Below, in pieces: positions 16,462 to 25,034 of a stretch of 36,432 nt of DNA. Source of the stretch: Flaviflexus sp. (lineage in GTDB: Bacteria; Actinomycetota; Actinomycetes; Actinomycetales; Actinomycetaceae); contig JAUNVM010000002.1 in assembly GCA_030537635.1 (NCBI GenBank), positions 3,602-40,033 on the forward strand. The letters run 5' to 3'. How positions within the stretch are numbered: position 1 is the stretch's first letter; each line of letters starts with the position of its first letter. The position numbers were made by a program, and so were the translations under genes. The notes under the pieces are model-generated. The model was not told the DNA's origin and did not search any database. It worked only from the letters and a program-made list of their open reading frames with translations.

Positions 16462-17103
16462 GTGCAACTGCACTCGCCCGGTTCGTCCCGGCCAACATCC
16501 GGCTCGATATCCAGCCGCGAGATCTATTCCCGGCTTTCCGGTCCCGCCCCGGTGCTCACCGCCTACGGTCCGGCGGCGGGGGCGGAGCGCCTCGACCTGT
16601 CGGGCAAGGTGCTCGCCAATCACTGCGCCAAGGCCGCCAATCTGCTCGGCGATGATCTTCTCTGGGAGGGCGATATTGAACTGGATCTGCCCGCCCACTG
16701 GCGAGTCTTCACCTGGGGCCTGGGCGCGCTGCTAGCCGGCCTGCAGCCCGTCTTTGGTCCGGCCGACTGCGTGATTTCCGCGGATCCGGACCGCGAGGCA
16801 GACGAGCTTATTCGCACCAGCCTCGGGGCTCTTGACCTGTCCTGGCCGGGCGATCTTGGCGGGGCGGTGGACGGCAACGCCGAGGCGCTCGCCCAGGCCG
16901 ATGACCTCATCGTCACCGGGGCGCTCGATGTTCAGCTCACCCCGGCCGCCCCCGGCCGCTACTATCTTGTCGATCCCGCACCGGCCGATCTTTTCGCCGC
17001 CTCCCTCGCCATCGTCGCCGGCGGTGCGAGCCTGGTCGTGGTGGATGCCGGACACGAGGAGGCCGCCCGCACCACCGAGGGTGCACGCCGCTGGGACATG
17101 TGA
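16462..17103 (+). CDS. TIGR03089 family protein
   Basis: This 213-residue protein resembles M. tuberculosis Rv3268, which lies beside rmlD there. The family looks like a shortened adenylate-forming (AMP-binding) enzyme: the alignable core includes LDLSGKVLANHCAKAANLLGD, with LPAHWRVFTWGLGAL and the C-terminal LAIVAGGASLVVVD. It lacks the phosphate-binding loop and catalytic lysine of real acyl-adenylating enzymes, so a catalytic role is doubtful. GTG 16462 has GGAGG 6 nt upstream, and the gene starts 1 nt after the phosphatase stop. Function is unknown; its steady link with rhamnose genes is the main clue. Confidence 0.8.
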   Translation: MQLHSPGSSRPTSGSISSREIYSRLSGPAPVLTAYGPAAGAERLDLSGKVLANHCAKAANLLGDDLLWEGDIELDLPAHWRVFTWGLGALLAGLQPVFGPADCVISADPDREADELIRTSLGALDLSWPGDLGGAVDGNAEALAQADDLIVTGALDVQLTPAAPGRYYLVDPAPADLFAASLAIVAGGASLVVVDAGHEEAARTTEGARRWDM

Positions 17104-17149
17104 GCATAATGGATACACGAACTGAGGGCGGCGCCCAGAAGGAGTAGAC

Positions 17150-18019
17150 ATGCGCGGCATCATCTTGGCCGGAGGATCTGGTACGCGGCTTCACCCGATC
17201 ACCCTCGGGGTCTCCAAGCAGCTCGTCCCGGTCTACGACAAGCCGATGATCTACTATCCGATGACCACGCTCATGCTGGCGGGAATTCGCGACATCCTCA
17301 TCATCACCACCCCGCATGATGCCCCCTCGTTCCGCCGGCTGCTCGGGGACGGTTCCCAGCTGGGCGTCAATCTGTCCTACGCCGTCCAGGAGGTGCCAAA
17401 CGGGCTTGCGCAGGCCTTCGTTCTCGGCGCCGACTTCATCGGCTCCGAAGCAGCCTCCCTCGTGCTCGGGGATAACATCTTCTACGGCCCGGGCATGGGA
17501 ACCCGGCTGCGCCGCCACGTCAACCCGGACGGCGGGGCGGTCTTCGCCTATCACGTCCACGATCCCGAACGCTACGGCGTCGTCGAATTCGACGAGAACT
17601 TCAAGGCGCTGTCCATCGAGGAAAAGCCCGCCCACCCCAAGTCGAATTACGCCGTACCCGGACTGTACTTCTACGACAATGACGTCGTCGAGATCGCCCG
17701 GAATCTCGAGCCGTCGGCCCGGGGCGAATACGAGATCACGGACGTCAACGCCCACTATCTGCGCGCCGGCAAGCTCACCGTCGAGGTGCTGCCGCGCGGA
17801 ACAGCCTGGCTGGACACCGGAACGTTTGACTCCCTCGCCGATGCCACCGGCTTTGTTCGCACCGTCGAGGCCCGCCAGGGACTCAAGGTCGGCGTTCCTG
17901 AGGAGGTGGCGTGGCGGATGGGATTCCTCTCCGATGACGAGCTTGCCGAGCGCGCTCAGCCCCTCGTCAAGTCCGGCTACGGCACCTACCTGCTCGGGCT
18001 GCTCGAGCACGGAGCATAA
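17150..18019 (+). CDS. rmlA: Glucose-1-phosphate thymidylyltransferase
   Basis: This 289-residue enzyme makes dTDP-glucose from dTTP and glucose-1-phosphate, the first step of dTDP-L-rhamnose synthesis. The nucleotide-binding loop [11 protein letters not shown] (8-18) and [16 protein letters not shown] are classic RmlA motifs. [10 protein letters not shown] holds the metal-binding aspartate, followed by [26 protein letters not shown] and [13 protein letters not shown]. Length is normal for the family. ATG 17150 has AGGAG 5 nt upstream; 46 nt separate it from TIGR03089, and a CATAAT box in that gap could be its own promoter. It is convergent with rmlD. Confidence 0.97.
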   Translation: MRGIILAGGSGTRLHPITLGVSKQLVPVYDKPMIYYPMTTLMLAGIRDILIITTPHDAPSFRRLLGDGSQLGVNLSYAVQEVPNGLAQAFVLGADFIGSEAASLVLGDNIFYGPGMGTRLRRHVNPDGGAVFAYHVHDPERYGVVEFDENFKALSIEEKPAHPKSNYAVPGLYFYDNDVVEIARNLEPSARGEYEITDVNAHYLRAGKLTVEVLPRGTAWLDTGTFDSLADATGFVRTVEARQGLKVGVPEEVAWRMGFLSDDELAERAQPLVKSGYGTYLLGLLEHGA

Positions 18020-18082
18020 CGCCGACCAGTCGCCGGCACGAGGACACGCAGAGCGCCAACACCGGAGGCACATCCCCACCTT

Positions 18083-18102
18083 AGCGGCCCCCAAGAGCCG
18101 CT
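18083..18102. terminator. Short hairpin between convergent rmlA and rmlD
   Basis: AGCGGC (18083-18088) pairs with GCCGCT (18097-18102) over an 8-nt loop within the 96-nt convergent gap. The stem is short and lacks a T-run, so a bidirectional terminator role is only plausible. Confidence 0.3.
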
Positions 18103-18115
18103 GACGTAACGGGAT

Positions 18116-18973
18116 CTAGGCGCCGAGAACCGAGGAGGCGGCCGCCTCCCAGCGCTCCTCCCACGGGCCGATGGGGGCAATGTTAAGCGCGGTGAGCGCG
18201 CCGTGATCGAGCACCGAATAGGAAGGCCGGGGTGCCGGGCGGTTAAAGGCGGCCGCCGTGGTCTCGCCGACCATGGCCGGGTCCTTCCCCAGCGAGGCGA
18301 CAATCGCACGGGTAAAGCCGTGCCAGTTCGTCTGCCCCGAGGAGGTGCCGTGGTAGATGCCTGCGGGCGCCTCCGCATCCACCAGGCGGATGATGAGATC
18401 GGAGAGATCTCGGGTCCAGGTGGGCTGGCCCACCTCGTCGATCACCACGGCAAGCTCGTCGCGTTCGGCGGCGAGGCGGGCCATCGTCTTGGGGAAGCAG
18501 GGGCCGGCCGCCCCGTACAGCCAGGCGGTGCGCACGATGAGGTAGTCATCGGTTTCGGCTCGCACGGCCCACTCCCCCGCCGCCTTGGTGCGCCCGTAGG
18601 CCCCGGCCGGCGCCATGGCGTCATTCTCCCGGTACGGCTCTGTCGCATCCCCGGCAAACACATAATCGGTGGAGATGTGGACGAAGCGAGCGCCAAGCTC
18701 GCGGGCCCGGCGGGCCAGCAGCTGCGGGCCGGTGGCGTTGACCGCGAATGCGAGGGCCTCATCCTCCTCGGCCTTATCCACCGCCGTATAGCCCGAGCAG
18801 TTGACGATGATGTCGGCTCCGTCCAGCGAATCGGCCACGGCCGCCGGATCGGTGATGTCGAGGTCGTCGATGGTGAGCGGGGTGACGGTGCGGCCCTGGG
18901 ACCGCACAAGCTCCACCAGTTCGGTGCCAAGCATGCCGTCGCCGCCAATGATCATCCAGTGCGCAGTTGTCAT
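18116..18973 (-). CDS. rmlD: dTDP-4-dehydrorhamnose reductase
   Basis: This 285-residue short-chain dehydrogenase reduces dTDP-4-keto-L-rhamnose to dTDP-L-rhamnose with NADPH, the last step of the pathway. The Rossmann motif GGDGMLG (10-16), substrate strand ISTDYVFAGD, catalytic Y126-x3-K130 (YGRTK), WLYGAAG and RPSYSVLD near the C-terminus fit RmlD. The gene is on the opposite strand to rmlA and rmlC. There is no Shine-Dalgarno; a TAGGCT box 6 nt before ATG 18973 suggests a leaderless mRNA. Confidence 0.96.
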   Translation of the reverse strand: MTTAHWMIIGGDGMLGTELVELVRSQGRTVTPLTIDDLDITDPAAVADSLDGADIIVNCSGYTAVDKAEEDEALAFAVNATGPQLLARRARELGARFVHISTDYVFAGDATEPYRENDAMAPAGAYGRTKAAGEWAVRAETDDYLIVRTAWLYGAAGPCFPKTMARLAAERDELAVVIDEVGQPTWTRDLSDLIIRLVDAEAPAGIYHGTSSGQTNWHGFTRAIVASLGKDPAMVGETTAAAFNRPAPRPSYSVLDHGALTALNIAPIGPWEERWEAAASSVLGA

Positions 18974-18985
18974 GCCTTAAGCCTA
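18974..18985 (-). promoter_or_regulatory. Probable leaderless -10 for rmlD
   Basis: TAGGCT (18985-18980) lies 6 nt upstream of the rmlD ATG with no ribosome-binding site between, so transcription should begin at or near the start codon. No -35 match is seen. Confidence 0.5.
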
Positions 18986-19089
18986 TGCCTCAATACCCCG
19001 GAGTTGCGGTAGCTGGGCCGCCGGTCCTTAACGCCCGGCTCATCAGTGCCCGGCCCATCGGCCCATTTGGCCCGGGGCTGCGACCTCAT

Positions 19090-19108
19090 TAGGCTGATGC
19101 CTAGGAGG
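19090..19108 (+). promoter_or_regulatory. Possible -10 and ribosome-binding site of rmlC
   Basis: TAGGCT (19090-19095), the same hexamer as at rmlD, precedes AGGAGG (19103-19108), which is 6 nt from the rmlC ATG. Unlike rmlD, rmlC therefore has a short leader with a strong Shine-Dalgarno. Confidence 0.45.
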
Positions 19109-19114
19109 ACAATC

Positions 19115-19732
19115 ATGGAGATTACCCCACTGTCAATCGAGGGCGCCTGGTCGATCACCCCGCGCCAATTTCCCGATGAGCGCGGCCTGTTCTTCGAGGC
19201 CTTCAAGCAGTCGGCCTTCGTGGAGGCCGTCGGACGCAAGCTCGAGGTCGCCCAGGTCAACACCTCGGTCTCGACGCCGGGCACCATTCGCGGTATCCAC
19301 TTTTCCGATGTGCCGCCCTCGCAGGCCAAGTATGTTCAGTGCGCTCGCGGCGCCCTCCTCGACATCGTCGTTGACATCCGGGTGGGCTCACCCACCTTCG
19401 GCCAGTGGGACAGCCTCCTGCTCGAGGAGAAGGACCGCCGAGCCATCTTCCTCTCCGAGGGGCTCGGCCACGCTTTCATCGCCCTTGACGAGGCGACAAC
19501 CGCCGTCTATTTGTGCTCCACCCCCTACGCCCCCGGCCGCGAGCACGGAGTCAACCCATTCTGCAAGACCATCGGCATTGACTGGCCGACACAGGATATT
19601 CACGGTCGGCCCATAGAGCATCTGCTCTCCGAGAAGGATCGGGAGGCCCCCGGCCTACTCAAGGCGAAGGAGGCCGGGCTGCTGCCCAGCTACGAGGATG
19701 CTCGGGCCTTCGTCTCCAGCATCGAAAGCTAG
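19115..19732 (+). CDS. rmlC: dTDP-4-dehydrorhamnose 3,5-epimerase
   Basis: This 205-residue cupin enzyme converts dTDP-4-keto-6-deoxyglucose to dTDP-4-keto-L-rhamnose. The catalytic histidine is H62 in GTIRGIHFSD; QFPDERGLFFEAF, the active-site GLGHAFIALDE (H119) and Y132 follow the family order. ATG 19115 has AGGAGG 6 nt upstream; earlier in-frame ATGs lack this. It is divergent from rmlD across 141 nt and convergent with the DUF2142 operon, ending at a strong hairpin. The RmlB dehydratase that makes its substrate is not encoded here. Confidence 0.96.
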   Translation: MEITPLSIEGAWSITPRQFPDERGLFFEAFKQSAFVEAVGRKLEVAQVNTSVSTPGTIRGIHFSDVPPSQAKYVQCARGALLDIVVDIRVGSPTFGQWDSLLLEEKDRRAIFLSEGLGHAFIALDEATTAVYLCSTPYAPGREHGVNPFCKTIGIDWPTQDIHGRPIEHLLSEKDREAPGLLKAKEAGLLPSYEDARAFVSSIES

Positions 19733-19742
19733 TACCCATCCC

Positions 19743-19767
19743 TGAGCCCGTGGCCGTCACGGGCTCA
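19743..19767. terminator. Bidirectional terminator shared by rmlC and DUF2142 gene
   Basis: A perfect 10-bp stem (19743-19752 with 19758-19767, GAGCCCGTG and its complement) and 5-nt loop lies 10 nt after the rmlC stop. Its right arm contains the stop codon of the convergent DUF2142 gene. No T-run is present. Confidence 0.6.
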
Positions 19768-21441
19768 CTGCGCTGTGCTTACTCCACTGCGGGCAGGCCC
19801 CGAGGAGGGGATGCTCGGGGCGGTTAGGTACGGGGGCGCGAAGCGGGCCGAGGCGAGGACGATGGCGAGGGCGGCAAGCGCGCCGAGGGTTCCGAGGGTC
19901 ATGACGAGGCGGGCGGTGCCCATCCCCACGCCCTGGGCCTCGGCGAGATCCGGGCGCATCCACCAGTTGGCGGACTGGTAACAGGCGCGCAGCAGCTCGA
20001 TAAGCCCGATGGCGCCCGAGGCGAGGCAGGCTACGGCGAAGGCCACGAGCTGCCACCTCCGGCGGAAGGCGAAGACGATAACCGCGAGCGCGACGAGCAG
20101 GGGGAAGGCGTAGCGGCCCTGGACCCCGGCAACGTAGCCGGCCCCGGTGTAGGGGCCCACCCACGCCTGGCCGAAGATGAGGGCAAGCAGGCCGATGATG
20201 GTGAGGCCGAGGGCGAGGCCGGTGCGCGGCTGGGCGCACCGCCAGGTGCCAATGAGGGCAAGGGCAATGAGGCCGATGGTGAGGAGGGTGCGCAGCCACA
20301 GCGGATGGTAGGTGACCTCGAGCCAGCCGTAGGAGGCCCAAAAGGAGCGGTTGAAGGAATCGGCTGCGGTGGAAAGAAAGTGCCCGAGGTCGGCCTGGGA
20401 GGGATCCCAATTGGGGTTGATCTCCGCCGGATATCCGGCGGGCTGAATGGTGTGGTAGCGCACGAGATTGGCTATCCACCACCAGCCGATGAGGAGGGAC
20501 ATCGTGCCGGAGGCAATGATGGCCTTGAGGCGGGTGACCCACGGTTCGGGACGCAGGGCGAAGACGACGATGAGGGGAAGGCCAAAGACGAGGATCTGGC
20601 CCTTGGACCACAGGGCAAAGCCGAGGGAGAGTCCGACGAGGCTGATGGTGCGCCAGCTGATGCGCTCGGTTCCAGCCTTGGCGAGCGCGGCCATGACCAG
20701 TGCCCCGGCGCCGGTGGCCAGGGCATCGTTCGTCACCATGGTTCCGATGTGGTAGACCTGCGGGATGGCCACGGGAATGAGGCCGGCGGCCAGCGCCCAG
20801 GGGCGGGGTGCCCCAAGCCTTCTCGCCGTGTAGATGAGGCAGGGAGTGAGAGGGATGAGGAGGAAAACCGAGAGCATGCGCAGGGTGAGAACAGCTTCGT
20901 CCCAGGGCGCCCGGTCCAAGCCGCAGGCCTTGGTGAGGGCCGCGCCAAGCGCGTAGTAAAGCGGCGGATGCTGGGTCATTTGATCGATGACCGTCGCACC
21001 GGGCGGATGCGGGGGCACGGCGCCAAAGGCGGTGCGCTCGGCATGCGGCACCACCTCGGCTTGGCCGACGTCGGGGGTGAGCCCGGCATACTCCGATCCG
21101 TGGAGAAGGTAGCGGTGCTCGAAGCGGTAGTCGGTGGCCTCGGGTTGAAGCAGTCCGGCCTGGCGGGAGGCGGTGATGATGTTCGGGGTGACCATGGCCT
21201 CGCCGGGGGCCGGCCAGGTGCCGGTCGTGGCCAGACGCATAATCGAATTCACGTGCATGGGCTCATCCGGGCCGCGCAGGGCTGGGGCGGAGAAGGCCCA
21301 GGCGAACTGCCAGAGCATGAGGCTGAGGGTGAGCAGCACGCTGGCGGTGAGGAATCGGGAGCGGGACATGGCGTCCTCGCGCGGCGCGCGGATGCGAGCA
21401 GCCCCGCTTTCCACCCGGTCCGTGACTTCCCGCTCCATCAT
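19765..21441 (-). CDS. DUF2142 family polytopic membrane protein (copy 1)
   Basis: This 558-residue protein has about 11-12 membrane segments. The first (about 29-50) is followed by GPDEPMH at 57-63 and, after an outer loop, by QHPPLYY at 157-163: the acidic and aromatic signatures of DUF2142, thought to be related to GT-C glycosyltransferases that use lipid-phosphate sugars outside the cell. It closely resembles the copy at 22456-24111, sharing QILVFGLPLI and WDPSQAD. ATG 21441 or 21438 follows GGGAGG very closely; ATG 21369, with GAGG 5 nt upstream, is a real alternative. A TAGAAT box at 21471-21466 suggests its own promoter. Its sugar and acceptor are unknown. Confidence 0.82.
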   Translation of the reverse strand: MMEREVTDRVESGAARIRAPREDAMSRSRFLTASVLLTLSLMLWQFAWAFSAPALRGPDEPMHVNSIMRLATTGTWPAPGEAMVTPNIITASRQAGLLQPEATDYRFEHRYLLHGSEYAGLTPDVGQAEVVPHAERTAFGAVPPHPPGATVIDQMTQHPPLYYALGAALTKACGLDRAPWDEAVLTLRMLSVFLLIPLTPCLIYTARRLGAPRPWALAAGLIPVAIPQVYHIGTMVTNDALATGAGALVMAALAKAGTERISWRTISLVGLSLGFALWSKGQILVFGLPLIVVFALRPEPWVTRLKAIIASGTMSLLIGWWWIANLVRYHTIQPAGYPAEINPNWDPSQADLGHFLSTAADSFNRSFWASYGWLEVTYHPLWLRTLLTIGLIALALIGTWRCAQPRTGLALGLTIIGLLALIFGQAWVGPYTGAGYVAGVQGRYAFPLLVALAVIVFAFRRRWQLVAFAVACLASGAIGLIELLRACYQSANWWMRPDLAEAQGVGMGTARLVMTLGTLGALAALAIVLASARFAPPYLTAPSIPSSGPARSGVSTAQ

Positions 21442-21610
21442 TCCTCCCTGCGAGCTTGCCCTATGATTCTATGTTCCGGCGCCATCCGCGTGCTCGATCC
21501 GCCCCGCCCCGCATGGTGGTGCCCGGTGTCCGGTGGCGGTCCGGGGAGCGTGCGGGGATGCGCGGCGGGTGCGGTCGGTGCGGTCGGCGTGCATGTGCAC
21601 CCGGGGGACC
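21442..21610 (-). promoter_or_regulatory. Gap with probable promoter for DUF2142 copy 1
   Basis: This 169-nt gap is the only real break in the minus-strand glycan operon. TAGAAT (21471-21466) lies about 25 nt before the start of copy 1. A 9-bp direct repeat (GTGCGGTCG twice, about 21569-21586) and imperfect GC-rich inverted repeats near 21510-21555 may terminate the upstream transcript. Confidence 0.35.
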
Positions 21611-22462
21611 TTACCAGCGTCCGAGGCGGCCGCGCAGCCCATCGCCCAGCGCCCGGGCGAAGTAGCGGGCTCGTTCGGCCCGGTCGGGATTGACGAGGAT
21701 GTTGAAGGCGGCGAAGCGGGCGATCCAGTAGACATAGCGAACCCGCCACGGCAGGGGAAGCAGATCGGAGCTGATGAGTCGGATCGTATTCCGGGTGAGG
21801 TAGTAGTTGCGAATCGGGGCGTGGACGTGGACGACGCGGCGGCCGGGCACCTTGACGGTACGGTCGCCGAGGCGATGATCGAGGCGGGCGGCGGGAACCG
21901 CGAGGAGCCGATATCCGGCCCGCCTCGCCCTCATCCCCCACTCCAGGTCGATGTGGTCGATAAACCAGGCCGCATTCATCAGCCCCACCTCAGCGAGCGC
22001 CCGGGCAGATATGAGCTCGCCGGAGGCAAGGAGGAAGGACACCTCGAAGGGGTCGCTGCCCACCGTGGCCGGCCGCTTGGGCCCGAAGGTGTGGTCGGTG
22101 TAGACGAGCACATCGTCTCCCTCCCGCGGCACCGGGCCCACGGCGGCAACCCCCTCGGTGAGATGCTGAGCGAGGGTGGGGATCATCCCATCGGTGGGAA
22201 CCGAGTCCTGGTCAAAGAGGATGACGGCATCGGCCCCGGCCTCGAGAGCCCGTTCGATGCCCATGTTCTGGGCGGCGGCAATTCCGACGTTGGTGCCGAG
22301 GGTGATGAGCTCGGCGCCGTGCCGGGCAGCCACCGCACCGAGATCTGCCCCGCCCGGGGTGTTGTCGATGATCGTGGTGCGCGCGCACTGGAGGGCCAGG
22401 GCTCCCAGGAGGTCATCGAGATCGCCGGGAGCATAGGTGATGACGAGGGCGTGAATCAGCAT
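21611..22462 (-). CDS. GT2 rhamnosyltransferase-like enzyme
   Basis: This 283-residue cytoplasmic GT2 enzyme has the pattern of the RfbF/TIGR01556 rhamnosyltransferase group: ITLGTNVGIAAAQNMGIERA followed by AVILFDQDSVPTDGM, with DQD at 84-86 as the nucleotide-metal site, then FIDHIDLEWGMRARRAGY holding the acceptor-side acidic residues. With rml genes next door, L-rhamnose transfer from dTDP-rhamnose is the likely reaction, but the acceptor is unknown. ATG 22462 overlaps the end of DUF2142 copy 2 by 7 nt. It lies between the two DUF2142 paralogs. Confidence 0.85.
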   Translation of the reverse strand: MLIHALVITYAPGDLDDLLGALALQCARTTIIDNTPGGADLGAVAARHGAELITLGTNVGIAAAQNMGIERALEAGADAVILFDQDSVPTDGMIPTLAQHLTEGVAAVGPVPREGDDVLVYTDHTFGPKRPATVGSDPFEVSFLLASGELISARALAEVGLMNAAWFIDHIDLEWGMRARRAGYRLLAVPAARLDHRLGDRTVKVPGRRVVHVHAPIRNYYLTRNTIRLISSDLLPLPWRVRYVYWIARFAAFNILVNPDRAERARYFARALGDGLRGRLGRW

Positions 22463-24111
22463 GCCGCATGCCTCGGGGCTCGGTCCGCCTCGGGAATGAG
22501 GGTGCGGCCGGACCAGATGACGGTGGCCAGCGCGACGAGGAGGCCAAGGGCGCCCAGGCCGAGAATGACGCGGACGGTGAGTTCCTCCACTCCCAGCTGC
22601 GTTGCCATCCGCTCATTCGAATACCACGAGCCGGAACGGTAGCAGGCCTTAAGCAGGTAGATGAAGCCGGCGCTGGCCGCGAGGCCGACCCACATCGTGA
22701 AGGCGTTGAGAGCGTAGGGAGAGCGCTGATCGAAGGCGAGAACGCACACCGCCATGACAACAATGAGGGGGAAAGCGTAGCGGCCCTGCAGGCCGGACAG
22801 GTAGCCGCCGGGCAGGTAGGAGCCGTACCATGCCTGGCCGAGCAGCAGCGCCATGAGGCCAATCGCCGTGGAGCCCATGGCGAAAATGGTAGCCGGGGAG
22901 GTCGACTTCAGCGCGCCGAGAACGAAGGTAATCGCGGTGAGAATGGTGAGGGTGGCACCGAGCAGGATGGGGAAGGTGACCTCGAGCCAGCCGAAGGCCG
23001 TCCAGAACGAATCGTTATAGGCCCGCAGCGCATGGGAGACGAAGTAGCCAACATCGGCCTGCGAGGGATCCCAGCTGTCGGGATAGACCTGGGGATATCC
23101 GCCCGGCTGAACGGTGTGGTAGCGCAGGATGTTGACCAGCCACCACCAGCCAATGATGAGCGCCACGGTGCCCGAGGCCACGATGGCCTTGGCGCGCACC
23201 CGCCAGGGCTCGGGGCGCAGGGCAAAGACAAGGATAAGGGGCAGGCCGAAGACGAGGATCTGGCCCTTCGACCACAGTGCCAGCCCGAGGGTGGCGCCCA
23301 CGAGGGCGATCGTGCGCCGGCTAATTGGTTCGGTTCCGGCGGTCACCAGCGCCGCCATGACCAGCGCGCCCAGGGAGGCGGTGAGGACGTCATTCGTTAC
23401 GAGGGTGGTGATGTGGTAGAACTGCGGGATCATCGCCGGGATGAGGCCGGCGGCCAGGGCCCACGGCCGGGAAGCCCCCAACCGCCTGGCCGTGTAGATG
23501 AAGCACGGGGTCACCGGCAGCAAGATGATGATGGAGAGCATGCGCAGCGTGTAGATCGTCGTGTCCCACGGCGTGTTCCACAGGTGGAAGATTTTCACCA
23601 CGCCGGCCGCGATCGCGTAGTAGAGCGGCGGATGCTGGGTCATTTGATCAACGACGGTGGACCCGGGATTCTCCCCCTTGACGATGCCGAAGCTCGAACG
23701 CTCAATCGGCGGGGTGATCGTGGCGAGATCGACTCGGGGACGGCCCTCATTGCGGTCCGTGTAGTGCAGGCGGTAGCGGTTGACGGAGGCGAAGGAGGTG
23801 GCGTTGGGGAAGATGAGTCCGGCCTCGCGGGCCGCGTCAATGATGACCGGATCAATATCCGCCTCCCCCGCCTTGGGCCACGTTCCCGTGGTCGCCACCC
23901 GCATCACCGAGTTGACGTGCACCGGTTCATCCGGGCCGCGAAAGACCGGCGTCGACATCGCCCACGCGAACTGAAGGAACATGAGGGCCACGGTGATGAT
24001 GGCCGAGGATGCGATGAACTGGCGATGTGTCATCGTGTCCTGGCGGGGCACGAGATTGGTCAGCGGGCGGTGCCTCGGCGGGCGCACCGGAGAACTGGTC
24101 GCTACGCTCAC
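22456..24111 (-). CDS. DUF2142 family polytopic membrane protein (copy 2)
   Basis: This 551-residue paralog of the 19765-21441 protein has the same pattern of membrane segments, with GPDEPVH at 59-65, QHPPLYY at 159-165, and long blocks such as IYTARRLGA and LALWSKGQILVFGLPLI shared almost unchanged. A 26-residue basic N-terminal tail precedes the first helix. GTG 24111 overlaps the flippase-like stop by 4 nt (GTGA) and has AGGAGG 4 nt upstream; the frame is open further upstream but only inside the previous gene. A GT-C-like sugar transferase or polymerase role is inferred from family and context. Confidence 0.83.
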   Translation of the reverse strand: MSVATSSPVRPPRHRPLTNLVPRQDTMTHRQFIASSAIITVALMFLQFAWAMSTPVFRGPDEPVHVNSVMRVATTGTWPKAGEADIDPVIIDAAREAGLIFPNATSFASVNRYRLHYTDRNEGRPRVDLATITPPIERSSFGIVKGENPGSTVVDQMTQHPPLYYAIAAGVVKIFHLWNTPWDTTIYTLRMLSIIILLPVTPCFIYTARRLGASRPWALAAGLIPAMIPQFYHITTLVTNDVLTASLGALVMAALVTAGTEPISRRTIALVGATLGLALWSKGQILVFGLPLILVFALRPEPWRVRAKAIVASGTVALIIGWWWLVNILRYHTVQPGGYPQVYPDSWDPSQADVGYFVSHALRAYNDSFWTAFGWLEVTFPILLGATLTILTAITFVLGALKSTSPATIFAMGSTAIGLMALLLGQAWYGSYLPGGYLSGLQGRYAFPLIVVMAVCVLAFDQRSPYALNAFTMWVGLAASAGFIYLLKACYRSGSWYSNERMATQLGVEELTVRVILGLGALGLLVALATVIWSGRTLIPEADRAPRHAAC

Positions 24112-25034
24112 CGCGCCTCCTTCCTGCGGGTGATGGCAGCTGAGGCCCCCAGGCCCAAGGCCAGATCGGCGAGGGTGAACAAAAGGCGGGACAGCAAGAT
24201 GACGACAACAATATCCCCCCGGCTGATGAGCCCGGCGAGCGCCACCCCGAGAACAACCTCGCGCACCCCAACGCCGGCGGGGATGAAGAAGATGAGGAAG
24301 CCAACCACCCAGGCGAGCGCGTAGGCGGACACGACAAGCACGTAGGTGTCGACCCGTGGCGGGCTGCCCAGCCCGACGAGAATGACCCACACTTGTGCCC
24401 CGGCCAGCAGCCAGGCACCCGCCGACCAGACGGCCGCTCGGCCGATCGCGGGCGCGGACATGGGCCGCTCCAAGCCGGCCCGGCGCAGCAGGCTCAGCCC
24501 GGCCCCGATGAGCCGGTTGAGAATGGCGGGGTGGAGGATCGCGGCGAAAACGGGAAGGATGGCCAGCACCCACCAGTACCTGCCCAGCAGGCCGGCCGGG
24601 CCCACGACGAAGGCGAGGACGGCCAGGGCGAGTCCGGAGACCACCGAGACGAGCATGGAGGTGAGCAAAACGGTGACCGAGCGGCGCCGGGTGATCTGAT
24701 GATCGGCCCCCATCTCCGCTGCAGCCACAAAGTTCCACACCCCGCCGGGCAGATATTTAGCGACCTGGGAGACATAGAAGATCCGGCGGGCGGGCACCGG
24801 GGAAATCGGCGCCCCAGCATCGTTGAGCAGCACCCGCCAGGCACGCATGGTTGCCCACACGAAGGCGAAGGACAGGGCGAGGGAGACACCGACCTCCATG
24901 ACATCGAGGCGGCCAATCGCGTCGCGCACCTCCACCCAGTTCTTGGCCACGGCCCAGCACGCGGCGGCCAGCGCGGCCAGCATGAAGCCGGCTCGCACCT
25001 GGGGCGAGCGCAGGGCGCGGAGCACCCTGCTCAT
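24108..25034 (-). CDS. Flippase-like membrane protein (LPG synthase TM / UPF0104 family)
   Basis: This 308-residue integral membrane protein has about eight helices and the PF03706-type signature KYLPGGVWN following an RRIFYVSQVA stretch. The domain occurs in MprF lysyl-phosphatidylglycerol flippases and in many stand-alone proteins in glycan loci, where it is suspected of moving lipid-linked substrates across the membrane. No lysyl-transferase domain is attached, so aminoacyl-lipid synthesis is unlikely. The ATG overlaps the GT4 stop by 4 nt with no Shine-Dalgarno, so translation depends on coupling. The neighbours suggest a polyprenyl-phosphate sugar as cargo, which is inference. Confidence 0.82.
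   Translation of the reverse strand: MSRVLRALRSPQVRAGFMLAALAAACWAVAKNWVEVRDAIGRLDVMEVGVSLALSFAFVWATMRAWRVLLNDAGAPISPVPARRIFYVSQVAKYLPGGVWNFVAAAEMGADHQITRRRSVTVLLTSMLVSVVSGLALAVLAFVVGPAGLLGRYWWVLAILPVFAAILHPAILNRLIGAGLSLLRRAGLERPMSAPAIGRAAVWSAGAWLLAGAQVWVILVGLGSPPRVDTYVLVVSAYALAWVVGFLIFFIPAGVGVREVVLGVALAGLISRGDIVVVILLSRLLFTLADLALGLGASAAITRRKEAR

Noticed and set aside
24112..24738. Upstream in-frame extension of DUF2142 copy 2
   Set aside because: It lies wholly inside the flippase-like gene; GTG 24111 has a strong Shine-Dalgarno and the usual 4-nt overlap.
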